From contig NC_071347.1 of the NCBI RefSeq assembly GCF_027744825.2, forward strand, positions 19,788,001-19,852,000: DNA of 64,000 nt, written 5' to 3'. Positions 11,401 to 22,740 of the stretch are shown here, one piece after another. This stretch comes from Synchiropus splendidus. Its lineage: Eukaryota; Chordata; Actinopteri; Syngnathiformes; Callionymidae. How positions within the stretch are numbered: position 1 is the stretch's first letter; every line of letters begins with the position of its first letter. The position numbers were made by a program, and so were the translations under genes. Under the pieces are notes generated by a model, which saw only the letters and a list, made by a program, of their open reading frames with translations, was not told the DNA's origin and searched no databases.

Positions 11401-14400
11401 GAAGAGGACTTGCTTGGAGATGACTCGGGAGAAAAATCTGGTTCAAAACCTCCAGTCAAAGAAGTGGAGACACCTGAGCTCAAGGTGATGCAAGGTCCTA
11501 TGGCAAGTACTGCCATTCCTTCTGACTCGACTCATCATGATGGGATCTTTTCTTATAGTTTCAGATCGGACAACTTGCCAACACAGTGACTAGTAAAATG
11601 GAGTTCCTAGGCATAGATCAGAAGACCATCTCAAACTTTCAGCTGCTGCTTCTACAAACAGAGGTAACATGATCCTGACGTGTATATGAGTGCACATGTA
11701 CTGTATTACATCATAGTGTTGGTGATCCTAATCTGCGCTGTCCCTTCACTTCCTGTCTGCAGACACGGATCGCTGACTGGAGGGAAGGCGCTCTGAATGG
11801 GACTTACCTCCGCCGTCGGCTACAGGAAGCTGCTGAACACATAAAATATTACGAACTTAACGCCATTCCCAAAGGCTGGTCCTGCCACTGGGACAGGTAC
11901 GCGCTACTTACCTTTCTCATCTCTAAACTCCCTCGTCCCCCCCAACCGCGTGACTACACAACGTTCAGTCCTGACGTTGCAGACTGTGTAAAACATGACT
12001 TGGGGAGAAGTTTTACATACGAGTGGAACTAAAAACAAACCAGAAGCAGACGTGTCATGTGTCTGTGATGCAATCCCGACCTATCGCCTGAGGGATCGTC
12101 CTGACTCGCCTCTAGGAGAACCACAGAACTCAGTGTGACCCTGATATCAGGGCATTGATTGGTGGATTCCGGGTCCAGTATCTGGGTGGGAGGTATCATA
12201 GGAAGGCTGGTTGCGTGGGAGAGCGTTGCGCTTTTCAGGACAACAGCGCCCCCAATGAAATGCTGACAGACTGGTGCCCTGGAACGGCGAGTGTCACGCA
12301 TTAAAGGTGAAGACGGAGCAATGACGGGAATCCAGCAGGTCAGACCAACTCTATTTCATGTTTTCCTGTTTTTTTACATTTTGTTGATCTGTCTTAAACA
12401 ATGTGCTCACTATTCTCTGAACTGTGGTTGTTTGACGGTGTGTCTTCCCTGGCGCTGCCTCGTGTCAGGGAGAGGATGGTTGTCTTTATTCCAAACAAAA
12501 GGCAACCGTGGTGTGAGCTGCTGAAAGCTACTTTCAAGTCCTAAAGATTGTTTTTGCTGTAGTTGCTTGTGAAAGCAAGGTGGGTTCCCCTGGCCACATC
12601 TCGCAGTCCGTAACTGGACCGTTTGAAAGGACGGACAAAGTAGCTGTTCACGCCAACACACCAGCCCTCCTCTCAGGCCACAAAACCCTGGACCACTCTC
12701 ACAGGGCATCGTGGTAGTCATGCAGTCGTCGGCCAGTTCGCTAAGGCTGCATCTTCTATCTCTCTTGTCCAACTCTCTAGAGAGCACAGGCGATACTTTT
12801 ACGTCAACGATCGGACTGGCGCGTCCCAGTGGGAATTCCCAACCGAGGATGACAAGGCAGACTCAAAAGATTCCCAGGCTCAAGGAAATGGCAAATCCTC
12901 AGCGTCAGTAGGTGAGTTCGCTGTTCTTTTTCTGAATTCCTTGTGCTTCAAGTGAGAATCTGAAAATCAAAGTTGACTCGACCGCAGGCTCAACTGGGAC
13001 TCCAGCGCCACCATCAGTGCCTCCGCAGCCCAGCGCAGCATCCCACTGGTCACCCAATCAACCCCCGCCTCCCGAAAGCCCGCCGCCTCCTCCCCCTCCC
13101 CCGCCGGCATCGCCGCCCCCACCTCCTCCCCCGCCCGACGGCGAGGACAAAATCATGGAAGTGGAGATGGAAATGGACGACGACGATGACTTTGAGCCGC
13201 CGGCTCCCGGCACCGAGGGGGACGGCAGCGAGTCCCCCGGGCTGAACACCAGTGTAAGTCTTCAGTTTGGAGGTACTTTTCTGTAGAGCGGTGTTCACGT
13301 ATGTCTCTGCTATTGTCAGGTTGTCGATCCTCTGGCCCCTCTGGGGAAGGGTCAGAAGCGCAAGGCAGGCCAGATGAGCAAATCCATCACCATCGGCAGC
13401 AGTCCCATTCTCTACACGCAGTCGGTCGCTGGTGCCGGTAAGATAAGCCTTTGCGAGGTGCTGATGCTGCTTCACAGCCGCCCACATGGTATCCCAAAAT
13501 AAGCCCTGAGTGATGCTGGTGTGAACTTTACGGCATGTTATTCAGCTTTGCAGTACAAAACACATACTGTTCCTGACTCCATACACAGCATGTGTGTGCC
13601 ACTGTGGTCACATGGGTCATACTGAACCAGAGAAGGTCACTTGAACATTGATGACAACAAACCGTTGTCACCTCAGTGCCTGGATAAGAAACAGTACATC
13701 TCGCCACTGAGTCAAAAATGTCCCATAACATTTGAATTCCGTCTGTGTTCAGCTAACAAACTCGTACATTTGTGTTTCTCTGAAGCTCCGGTGATGGCAG
13801 CAGCTTACTGGGGTCTGACTGCTGTTTCTGCTCCAATGGTGCCCTGTGAGCCTCCACTTCCTCCGGTGTCAGCACCACCGCCGCAGCCGCCTCTGCCGCC
13901 CCCCCAGCCACCGTCGGACACCCCTGCACACAAATCTTTGGCAACAGAAAAGACCAAAAAAAGCAAGAAGGATAAGGTTAGTGTTGGAACCGCCCTCCGT
14001 CCAGTTGGTGGTAAACAGTGTTCTGACTCAGCTGTGTTTTCACCGAAGCGGGGAAAGACCAAAATGCCGTCGCTGGTGAAGAAGTGGCAGAGTATCCAGA
14101 AGGAGCTGGAGGAGGAGGAGAAGAGCAGCTCCAGCGACGAGGACAGGGATGTGCTCAACAAGAAGAGCATAGAAGATTGGAAGCTGCAGCAGCTCGTGAC
14201 GTATGTTGCAGATTCCCAAAACATTTCATGTTCTGACTGAATCCTTGATTCATGCAAGATGGCAAAAACACACCTAAGATGCTTCGTACATCTTAAAAAA
14301 AATCACAAAATGTTCTGTCTTTCTTGCAGAGGAAAAGCATCAAAGAACGCCAACTTCGAGGCTCTGCCTGACGACTGGAGGGAACGGCTGAAGAAAAGAA

Positions 14401-14414
14401 AGATGAACACGTAA
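8491..14414 (+). CDS. fnbp4: Formin-binding protein 4 (two WW domains)
   Basis: This nuclear-type scaffold protein was named for binding formins through WW domains that recognise proline-rich ligands. Seventeen coding exons join in phase (8491-8614, 9226-9303, 9384-9514, 10045-10210, 10293-10440, 10527-10626, 10696-11037, 11125-11302, 11372-11484, 11559-11663, 11763-11896, 12781-12911, 12988-13253, 13320-13437, 13786-13976, 14049-14200, 14330-14414). They give 853 residues; I recall about 1017 for human. The N-terminus RRTILQLSPPG matches the family. WW1 (GDWQEVWDD...SWELP) lies near residues 172-202. WW2 (WSCHWD...YFYVNDRTG...WEFP) lies near 533-561 and is split by intron 11. Two poly-proline tracts follow (exons 13 and 15), then an acidic serine stretch and the family's C-terminal DWRERLKKRK tail. 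The shorter length reflects reduced low-complexity linkers. Confidence 0.93.
11897..12780. other. fnbp4 intron 11
   Basis: This 884-bp intron interrupts the second WW domain. I see no coding sequence or recognisable transposon in it. Confidence 0.5.
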
Positions 14415-14702
14415 CAGCAGGAGCTTCGCTGCTCCTTTTACACTTTTGTTACCACCTGTCAACTTTTCTAAGCTCTTTGACGTAATCATCATCAACATTT
14501 TGTTTGAACATGGACTTGACTGAGCCAAAGTGCCAACATTCATGACGTCGGAGTTTGTGAGAAGCAGACGCCATCTTGAACTACAGTCTCTTTTAACGTG
14601 TTTTTTTTTTTTTTTTTTACTACTCTGTACATATAGGGCCTGCTTGGATATGCCAAGATTTTGAAGGGAAGAATTTTGGAATGTGTATATTTGTAAAAAG
14701 TT

Positions 14703-14708
14703 ATTAAA
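14703..14708 (+). terminator. Poly(A) signal of fnbp4
   Basis: ATTAAA lies 288 nt after the fnbp4 stop codon and only about 240 bp before the agbl2 start codon. The fnbp4 3' end and the agbl2 promoter are therefore nearly adjacent. Confidence 0.6.
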
Positions 14709-14949
14709 CTGTTTTCTTTTGTGAAATGTTTGTCTGAATTTTTCTGTTTTCTTGAACTTGAATCTCCATTTAATTGTTTCTATATATTGTTGCTTGCATG
14801 ACATTCAAACTGTAGATTCTCTTTTGGGATCCACTGAAATTGAGTGTTTTTCGTAGCGCCGTTTGTGGGCCGGTTGCCTGGTAACTGCGTTCACGTTCCA
14901 TCGTCAAACCGCTGCTCGGGTTTAAAAGCCTTCCAGAGCTGGTGTCGTC

Positions 14950-17900
14950 ATGGCGACGCAATCAAGGTGAGCGCCTTGGTGACGACGTTCGCCGTCAGAA
15001 ATTGAAAGTTCTCCTCTGACACACGGATAAAATAAGACTGAATTTATAAAAGCGTGCGTGGTGGAGACGACCACTGCTAAATTTAGTTTCCATGCCAGTA
15101 GTGACGCGGTGAAGCGCGGAGTCCGACATGCTACAATTAGCTCGGTTGTAGCAAGTTAGCCGACTTTAGCTAAAGCTCGTTCGAAAGCTTCTACTGTGCA
15201 TAACGCAACTTTCATCCATGTTTAGCAGAAACGAGGTCTCCAGAAAGGACAATCCGAGCTCCACACAGGTGCGTTGTTTAAATGTAACTTAAATACACCA
15301 ACTTTTATGTTTTACTTTTTATTTTCGCAGACAAACGTAGCGGCACAATCGTGAAGCCTTTAGCGGGAACGTTTGAATATTAATATGTGTTATATCAATT
15401 TAAACGTCTTATTTCCTTTAGAAAGACTTACACTTTTCTTATCTTTTTTTATTTTGTTTTATAGAACAAATAAAAGAGGCAACTCTGACTGACCAGCATG
15501 CAATAAATACAATCGTTTTGTTTGCCTTGATGCCAGACAATTGAGGAATATGAACAATATAATTAAAAAAAATACATTCATATAAATTGTGCGTGGTTTA
15601 TTCTAGCATTGAAATATTTAATGCTGTCTGCAGCTGTGTTTTGTTGTTCATATACACCAGTCTTGGTCTTTAATAGTGGAAATAAATATAAATAAAAAAC
15701 TAAGTTGCAAGGGATAAAATAATTAAAATGATATGATACAATAAACTTATAGCAAAGATGATTTTAGTTGAGAGGATTGTACAACTCACCAAAGTAACAC
15801 TTTGATTTCTCTCCCTAGGTAAAAAGAGGGCCTACCAAGTTTGCTTCAAGTATCAAAAACTGGTGGAATAGCCACAAGGAACACACGCAGAATGTACCTG
15901 AGGAGGATACGCAAAAGAAGACGCGGTGTAAGTGTTTGCATGACCTTTATTGAAAAAGGAAAAAACGTACCTGAGGGGGTAGGGAGATATTTAAATATGT
16001 ATTTGACATTTAATAGTAATTATATGTGCTTAAAAAACAGGAAATAAATGACATAACTATATTTACAAGTGCTGAGCTGAGCTTAATATTCAGTTATAAC
16101 ATTGAATTTGGAAATTTACAGCTACAAATATTCATGTATTGTATATAGAAGAGGAATTCAGGAATATCTCTTCTAGAGCATCTTATTTTAACAGTTTACC
16201 TCTTGCATGCATGTATAACATCTTTCTAGTAATTATAATGTAAACATATGTAAATGTCTAAACATCAGATTTGTATTGGCTTTGTATTTTTTTGAGCTGC
16301 ATGTATGGCTGGAGTACTGACTCACGACAGCAAAGCTGAACCTAAAGTGGTTTCCCCCTCAGTGGCCAAAAGCCTGAATCAGTCCCTGGGCACGACGCAG
16401 ATGGTCCTGAACTTTGATGGCAGCAGACCTATTTTTAGTTTGAAGGCTCCAGCGGAAGTGGTGATCATCCCTTCTATATCGCGCCCCTTTTGGCCCGCTG
16501 AGTGTACGGTGGTCAGCGATGCCATCAAGCACATAGGTGATCACATTTGCGCCCCGACCTCACACATAGGAAGCAACTCTAAATGGTCTACTGTGCTTCC
16601 AGAATGGGAACCTGAAAGACCCGAACCGTTCTACAAGCCGACTGGGTTCGAATGTGAACACATTAACTTCAGATCTGTGATGAGGAGGATGGTCTACTGC
16701 ATAGAAGAAGGTGAGTGATGAGCTTCAGTGTGGCTTGATGGTGTCTTGATGTGAGCTCCATCTACTCAGGCTGCAAGCAACCCAACTTCACAAATGCCCA
16801 AGTGGTCGTGATAAAGCCCACCGAATGCACCCCTCCGCCCATCTTCTCGCCTGCATTCCCCACCCTGGAGTTTGAATCACGATTCGAAAGTGGTAACCTG
16901 CAGAAGGCAGTGCAAGTGTGAGTAGAACCTGAGTCCTTTGCTACATTTCATCGTTCCTCAGTTCATGACCTCTTTTTCGGTCTCTCTCAGGGGTCCGTAT
17001 CACTACGAGCTCACGCTGCGCACCGACATGTACACGGAAAAACACACGCAGTGGTTTTATTTCCGGGTCAGGAACATGAGGATTGACGTGAACTATCGCT
17101 TCACCATTGTCAACTTCACCAAACCACACAGTTTGTACCAGCAAGGCTTGAAGCCGCTCATCTACTCCGAGACTGCAGCCAAAGAGAAAGGGATCGGATG
17201 GACTCGCACTGGACACAACATTCACTACTACTGCAACCTGCTGGATGTAAGTCACATCGATGATTATTGAGATCAATGTTGTTACCCATGTGGAATGGGT
17301 CGCTCCATTATCTATAGCTAGTGAGGTGACCAAAAGAAGTGCCCTCTGACTGAGGTGGGGATGCGAGTTGCTTGGAGAGAATCATCTGTGTTTGTGTCTT
17401 TATTCAGGATTTATTTGAAGACAAGAACAACCCGACCCACTACTCCCTCACCTGGACCCTCCAGTTTCCCTACGACCGGGACACGTGCTACATGGCCCAG
17501 TGTTACCCGTACACCTACTCCAAACTTCAGGACTATCTGAGGCAGATTTCCTCGAACCCAGAAATAGCGACTTACTGTAAGCTGCGGATGTTGTGCTACA
17601 GCCTGGCGGGGAACCCTGTCTACATTCTCACCATCACCTCCCCGGTGACCACCGTGCTGGAGGTCCAGAAGAAGAAAGCCGTGGTGGTGACGGCCCGAGT
17701 CCACCCGGGGGAAACCAACGGCTCGTGGATGATGGAGGGCTTTCTGAAATTCCTGCTCGGGTCGTCGAAGAAGGCGAAACAGCTGCGAGACACTTTTGTT
17801 TTTAAGGTGAGAAACATTTGCTCCTGAGCCAAAATTTGGTTATTAGTATTAACACCTGTCACTCCGGCTGCAGGTGATACCCATGCTGAACCCAGATGGT

Positions 17901-19911
17901 GTCATCGTCGGTAACAGTCGCTGCTCTCTGTCGGGTTATGACCTCAACAGATTCTACAAGTCCATGCGCTCCAACGTCTTTCCCTGTGTCTTCTACACTC
18001 GAGAAATGGTGGAGAAGTGAGTTCTGTTTCCCTGCTGCCTCGTGTTTCACTCAGTGAGGAGACTAGTACTGACAGTATTATATATATGCTGCGCCCCTTT
18101 TCATTACTATTTCTGTTACAGTTGTACTGTAAATACCAGACTATAAAGCACGTCGGAATATTAGCCGCACCCACTAAATTTAAGAAGGAAAATAGATCTT
18201 GTTAAGCCGCGGGTGCAGTGGTGCTGTCTTCGCTGTAGAAAGGTCAGTGGTGCAGCCAGCTTACAAATGCATGAGGATCACTTCTAAACTAGTTTGGAAA
18301 ACAGGCTCCAGCATGGAGACTGACTCATGAAACAAACTGGACAATGTTCTGAACTTGAATCATCAACACCTCGCATCTTTTATTGACATTAAAGCGCTCA
18401 AAATGCGCAGTTTTCGCCTGAGTCTCCGAAGTTCCGACACCACAACCGGCCTCAGCTGAAGCAGGAGATAGGCTCTGTTGGTGGAGCTGCGGACATGCAG
18501 GCGAAAACAGTGCATTTTGAGCGCTCTAAGGTCAATAAAGCGCCTGTGATGTCATTGGTTTGATGTGACATGGCACAATATTTCAGCAGCATGAAATCCG
18601 TTTGCCTGTAAAAATCCATATATTAGCCGTGTCATTTTAGCCTGCAGGCTCTCGTCCGCAGGAAAAAAGTAGCGGCTTATGGACCATAATTTACGGTAGC
18701 CACCTTAATTAGGACCCAATTATTTTAACCTTCGCAAGTCCTGACCTCAAATAACTCCCCCAGGTTGATGGTGAACCAAGAGGTGGTGCTATACTGTGAC
18801 TTTCACGGCCACAGTCGAAAGAAGAACGTCTTCATGTACGGCTGTTCGGACAGTCGAAGTTCAACGCACAAGTTTCATGAGAAAGTCTTCCCGCTGATGA
18901 TGAGCAAGAACACCGGCGGCAAGGTAACGTCTGTGCTTCGCTGCTGTGCCGCTAAAGTTGCTGGGGACTTTTCCAGTAGCACCTCTTCTGTGCTCAGTTC
19001 TGCTTCCCGAGCTGCAACTGGAAGGTGGATAAGGAAAAAGAAGGAACCGGCCGGGTCACCATGTGGAGGCTCGGCATCAAGAACAGCTTCACCATGGAGG
19101 CCAGCATCGCAGGAACTACCATGGGTATGTTTGGACTCCTCCCATGTCTCTTCTGTGGCGCTGTGAAACATGTCGTCTACTCTTTGCAGGCGACGGCGTG
19201 GGCACACATTTCACCACCAGAGATTTGGAGACTCTGGGTTTCTACTTTTGTCTCACACTGCTGGACTACTACGATGCTGATCCGACCGAGGTGAGAAGCA
19301 AACGTGTGATGTAACTCACAGAGACGACAATAATCTGTCTCGCTTGACAGAGAAACCGCTGCCTGGAAGAGCTGGGGGCTTCTATATTCGGCAAGAGATT
19401 TGGCAAAGAGTTTAGCTCCAAATGTAGATTATTGGATTTTGATACCAGGTGGGTGCCTCAGTCACGCTGTTCTACCTACACATTCACATACATGCATATT
19501 AAACTGTGTCCAAACATCTGATAGGCACATCCCTAATCTTGTCCTCTCTTCCTATGGCAACCTCAGAACTCCTTACTCTAAACCATTCATCATGGCATCT
19601 TACACCCTGCCTGCACTCTCTTCTTCACCTCCCTTCCTCTCTGTTATGTCGGCTAACTAAGGTTTTGCCTTCACAGCACCAGTGGTTCTATCAGCTGCGA
19701 TTCTGGCAGATTGTCACTGAATGAGAAGAAACAATTTGGGGTGAGTTCAAGTCAACAATGTAGTGATTCTATATGTCATTTTTACTGCAGTAGGTGCTGA
19801 AGTAAGTGGCCTTGTTCCTCTTTGCAGTCTCTGGATATGAAGAAGGAGATGAAGACAGTGAGATCCAGGGAAGCACTTCGAGCGAAGAGTGTCAATTATA
19901 AGAGGAGGTAG
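14950..19911 (+). CDS. agbl2: Cytosolic carboxypeptidase 2 (AGBL2/CCP2)
   Basis: This M14B zinc carboxypeptidase trims C-terminal residues, chiefly glutamate side chains or terminal residues of tubulin, around cilia and microtubules. Fifteen coding exons join in phase (14950-14966, 15229-15268, 15819-15927, 16297-16536, 16603-16710, 16770-16917, 16991-17246, 17408-17806, 17874-18016, 18764-18923, 18998-19124, 19190-19290, 19351-19448, 19677-19740, 19828-19911). They give 697 residues, against about 900 in human, because the C-terminal tail is short. The CCP N-domain precedes the catalytic domain. Zinc ligands are H405 and E408 (HPGE) and H501 (DFHGHS); the catalytic glutamate is E574 (TMEAS). 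Linkage to fnbp4 supports AGBL2 over AGBL3. The TAG stop overlaps a possible donor (AG|GTAGAG), so a longer C-terminus is possible. Intron 4 (66 bp) is in frame; retaining it gives 719 residues. Confidence 0.88.
15269..16296. other. agbl2 introns 2 and 3
   Basis: AT-rich introns surround the small exon 15819-15927. I see no repeat boundary or RNA gene in either. Confidence 0.5.
18125..18698 (+). mobile_element. Fold-back MITE with 'TACYGTAA' ends (copy 1)
   Basis: This 574-bp element lies in agbl2 intron 9. Its left end starts TACTGTAAATACCAGACTATA and the right end, reverse-complemented, starts TACCGTAAATTATGGTCCAT. The insertion is bounded by TA on each side. Two internal arms (about 18380-18421 and 18498-18541) are also near-perfect inverted copies of each other, around 'GACMTTARAGCGCTCAAAATG'. 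The element could therefore fold as a nested hairpin. A second copy in the opposite orientation lies at 33240-33894. There is no transposase frame. The TA boundary suggests a Tc1/mariner-type mobiliser, but this is inference. Confidence 0.8.
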
Positions 19912-20069
19912 AGTGACCACACACACACACTCCAGCTTTACATCCAGTCAAGAACCCTGCACTGCTGGAGTGTGGGGTTCTGTGAATTGAAAGGGGTCTG
20001 GTGAAAGACATTCTTGGAACCACGGAGCTCGATGGTGACTCTCAGACAACAGCCTTTCGCTTACTCAGC

Positions 20070-20075
20070 AATAAA
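20070..20075 (+). terminator. Poly(A) signal of agbl2
   Basis: AATAAA lies 159 nt after the TAG at 19909-19911. This supports that TAG being the true stop rather than part of a splice donor. Confidence 0.55.
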
Positions 20076-20998
20076 GAGTGTGGGTTTGGTGAATGAAGAG
20101 GATGAAACTGGGTTTCAAGAAAGGTGGCAGGACTTCTTATCAAGAGGAGCTGTTGCCAGAGGGTAGTCCAGACTCAGGTGGGATGCACACACCTGAAGTG
20201 GCTACTCATGTTTTTCATTTTCCAAGTGGAGCTGGTGTGTAACTTGTTGAGCAGTTATTACAGTTAGAAGTGGAGGAAACAGCTCGATCTTGGAGTAATA
20301 CAGCGGACACTGTACACTGGGAGATGCTTTACTTCTTGAACTATTCAGGTTGTGACAAAGGTTTGTGTGTTTTTTAAGAAGCTTCCTAAAAAAAACAAAG
20401 AAACCAATAAAGAAACATCTGATGAGCCCATGGGCAGAGTTGGTTGAGTTACACTTTGGAAAGAGGAGGGCTTCAGGTTTGTCAGAGATCGAAGAGTAGA
20501 AACCATTTTCGTCCCTGAGTTGAGACCGAGACCTAACTGAATACAGAAGCATAGGTCTGTTTACTCTTTTGGTCTTGCCCCCAACCTCATTGGCCTTGGT
20601 CCCAGGCCTTCAAGGTCTTAGTCTCGACGACAACACTAAATAACCCAGTGTCTGTTTTGAAAGTTGTAGCGTGACTGAGGAGGTGAGATTAGCCTGAGCA
20701 ATAGGAGTGAAGCACCTTCAGTTGAGGAGGTCGTGTGCTTCCATCTTTTTTTTACTTTGCTGTGCCCAACTGTGTCCCTTCTAGCTGGTCCACAGACGCA
20801 GCACATGAGAGCATATGATGATGTCACTCTCATAATGTGGATTCAAGTCTGCTGTGCCCCTTCTTCAGGGGAACCATTCTGTATGATTCAAGACTCTGAT
20901 CTTCATATAACCTCATTGCACAGTTCTCTTGGGGACTTTAATGCATCTCCTGAAGCATGAAGATAACTTCAATGCAGGTGACAAAGTAATGAGCCAGT

Positions 20999-21004
20999 TT
21001 TATT
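20999..21004 (-). terminator. Candidate poly(A) signal of tmem17
   Basis: AATAAA on the minus strand, about 190 nt beyond the tmem17 stop codon. The sequence around 21085-21100 also contains T/A-rich alternatives. Confidence 0.4.
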
Positions 21005-21193
21005 GTACACTCGTGTTAAACAACCCACATAGCTAATATTGTTGACACATAACCACTTCATGACACACTGGTGTTTATAATGGCGAGTCATATTTATTTA
21101 TACATTTACAAAGATGTAAAAAAAAAAGGCCTCATAAAATAGAATTACACTCAGATTCAGGCACGTTTGGTGACAAGATGGCACGGAATGACT

Positions 21194-22163
21194 TCAGTGG
21201 AATTGCTGGAGGTGGAATTGGTCCTCAGTGTTCCGCACCATGTCTCGCAGCGCCACGAAGCCAGACAGTGCCTACGAACAAAACAATTACCTGCTGTGCT
21301 ATGCAGTGTTTCTGAGGAGAGTGTGTGTCACCTGTGAGAGAAGGAAGACTGCCAGCACCATGTGGACCCCTCGCTCTAAAGGTTGCACGAGAATGGACTC
21401 GTTGAAGAGCTGGAAGAGTATGAGTGGGAGCTGGAGTAAGATGCTCAGCAGCCAGAATCCAGCCAGCTCCGGGACCTTGGGTGGAACAGAATCATTCTCT
21501 TGGCCAGAAGAGGGTAGTGAAGCTGTACCTTTTCTTGCAGGTTCCCTGTGTAGCCCAGGTAGAGTCGGATCGCCTCGATCAGAGTCATGAGGATGAGAAT
21601 CGTGACCAGGATGAATTTGTAGTAGTCGGGCAGGGCAGGATACTGGAATGCAGTAAAGAAACTCTCTAAAGCTTGTGGTCCTCAAAGCATATTTTTTTCT
21701 TTGCAAATGACCTCTAGTTTGTGGCGATACACTGTGCTCATTTAAACCTATTATTTTGATCTAAAATTCTAAGTATTTTTGGAAGTATTTTTTTCAGAGC
21801 AGAGTGTGTGTGGCAATGTTGTTTACCTTCAGGTGCAGCATCACGGTTTCACTGATCCACCACCAGGGGAAGAACCACATGTTAAAGAACAGAGACATCT
21901 GGAGAGGAAGGCTGGACAGGACGCGCTTGTCTGAAAAATGCAACAACACTAAATAGAGCAATGTGTCATATGTGAGGGAAATGAGCTGAAAGCGAAAGTG
22001 CATCAGTGTGAATAGCGGCGGATGCTAACTACGCTAGCAAGACGTTACCGCGGGGTAAAATCGCGTCGTGGTCTTTTGATGGAGGTTGACTCCGGCTCGG
22101 CTCGAATAAAACGTTTCGGGAAAAATCATCTAAGCGTTTCCTGAGGGTCTCGGGGAGGTCCAT
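21194..22163 (-). CDS. tmem17: Transmembrane protein 17 (ciliary transition zone)
   Basis: TMEM17 is a four-helix membrane protein of the MKS/B9 complex at the ciliary transition zone. There it gates membrane-protein entry into cilia and affects Hedgehog signalling. Five exons on the minus strand (22049-22163, 21827-21930, 21529-21642, 21332-21475, 21194-21271) join in phase. They give 184 residues; I recall about 198 for human. The N-terminus MDLPETLRKRLDDFSR, the LQMSLFFNMWFFP helix, PDYYKF, the EAIRLYLGYTGNLQEK block, PELAGFWLL and QLPLILFQLFNE are all family hallmarks. The last intron is only 60 bp (21272-21331). If it is retained, the frame ends early after LLRNTA, so splicing is required for the conserved tail ALRDMVRNTEDQFHLQ. 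Zebrafish has two paralogues; I cannot say which copy this is. Confidence 0.93.
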
Positions 22164-22710
22164 GATGTTGAAGTCCGCCGTGGCGGCAGGAGAGAGCGGC
22201 TCCCCTTCGGACCGTTTCCTTGACAACCATGAAGTCGTACTTCTTCTTCTCATGACGAACTTTTTCACAAAAAAGTACACACTGCCCCCTACAGGTGTGT
22301 TTGACTATATGAAAACGTATTTTATTTCCATACATGGTTGTTAAAATTCAACCGATTATTATCGCACCACAGTAACAACTCGAAATGTTCATACAGACCA
22401 TGAAAATACTTGAGCAACAGTACTTAATTTAGCGTTTACAAAATTGTCTCTACAAACTTTGCTTTCAGTGATTGTAACAGATCTGCACTGACAATAAACA
22501 TGTCTGGCATGTACTTTTTTTTCTCTCTAAAATATATATTTCAAGACTGTATTCAAGTGTTCATTTACTAACATAATTACATATCTGCATAAAATTATGC
22601 TCTGCAATGGCAAACATTTATGAAAAGTCCAAGTACATCAAACTCAATGATCTGTATCATAGATAATAAGGGCAACAAGGTACATTTAATCCAGAATACA
22701 AAGACAATGG
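22164..22710. other. tmem17 5' region / exosc6 3' flank
   Basis: This interval must hold the tmem17 promoter (near 22170-22300) and AT-rich sequence downstream of exosc6. I recognise no gene or repeat in it. Confidence 0.5.
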
Positions 22711-22716
22711 TTTATT
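22711..22716 (-). terminator. Poly(A) signal of exosc6
   Basis: AATAAA on the minus strand begins 25 nt after the exosc6 stop codon, which would give an unusually short 3' UTR of about 45 nt. A more distal site cannot be excluded. Confidence 0.5.
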
Positions 22717-22740
22717 ACTGTGAACAAGTACAAAAGTCTC

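Larger units (their letters stand above)
19912..21193. other. Intergenic region between convergent agbl2 and tmem17
   Basis: The region contains the 3' UTRs of both genes. A 44-codon frame near 20032-20166 (MVTLRQQPFAYS...) overlaps the agbl2 poly(A) signal and has no homology that I recognise. Otherwise I see nothing supported. Confidence 0.5.

Noticed and set aside
13050..13487. 145-codon minus-strand frame opposite fnbp4
   Set aside because: It is a shadow of the poly-proline coding exon, giving Gly/Arg runs.
13805..14257. 150-codon minus-strand frame opposite fnbp4 exons 15-16
   Set aside because: It mirrors the acidic-serine and proline-rich coding sequence of fnbp4 and has no independent support.
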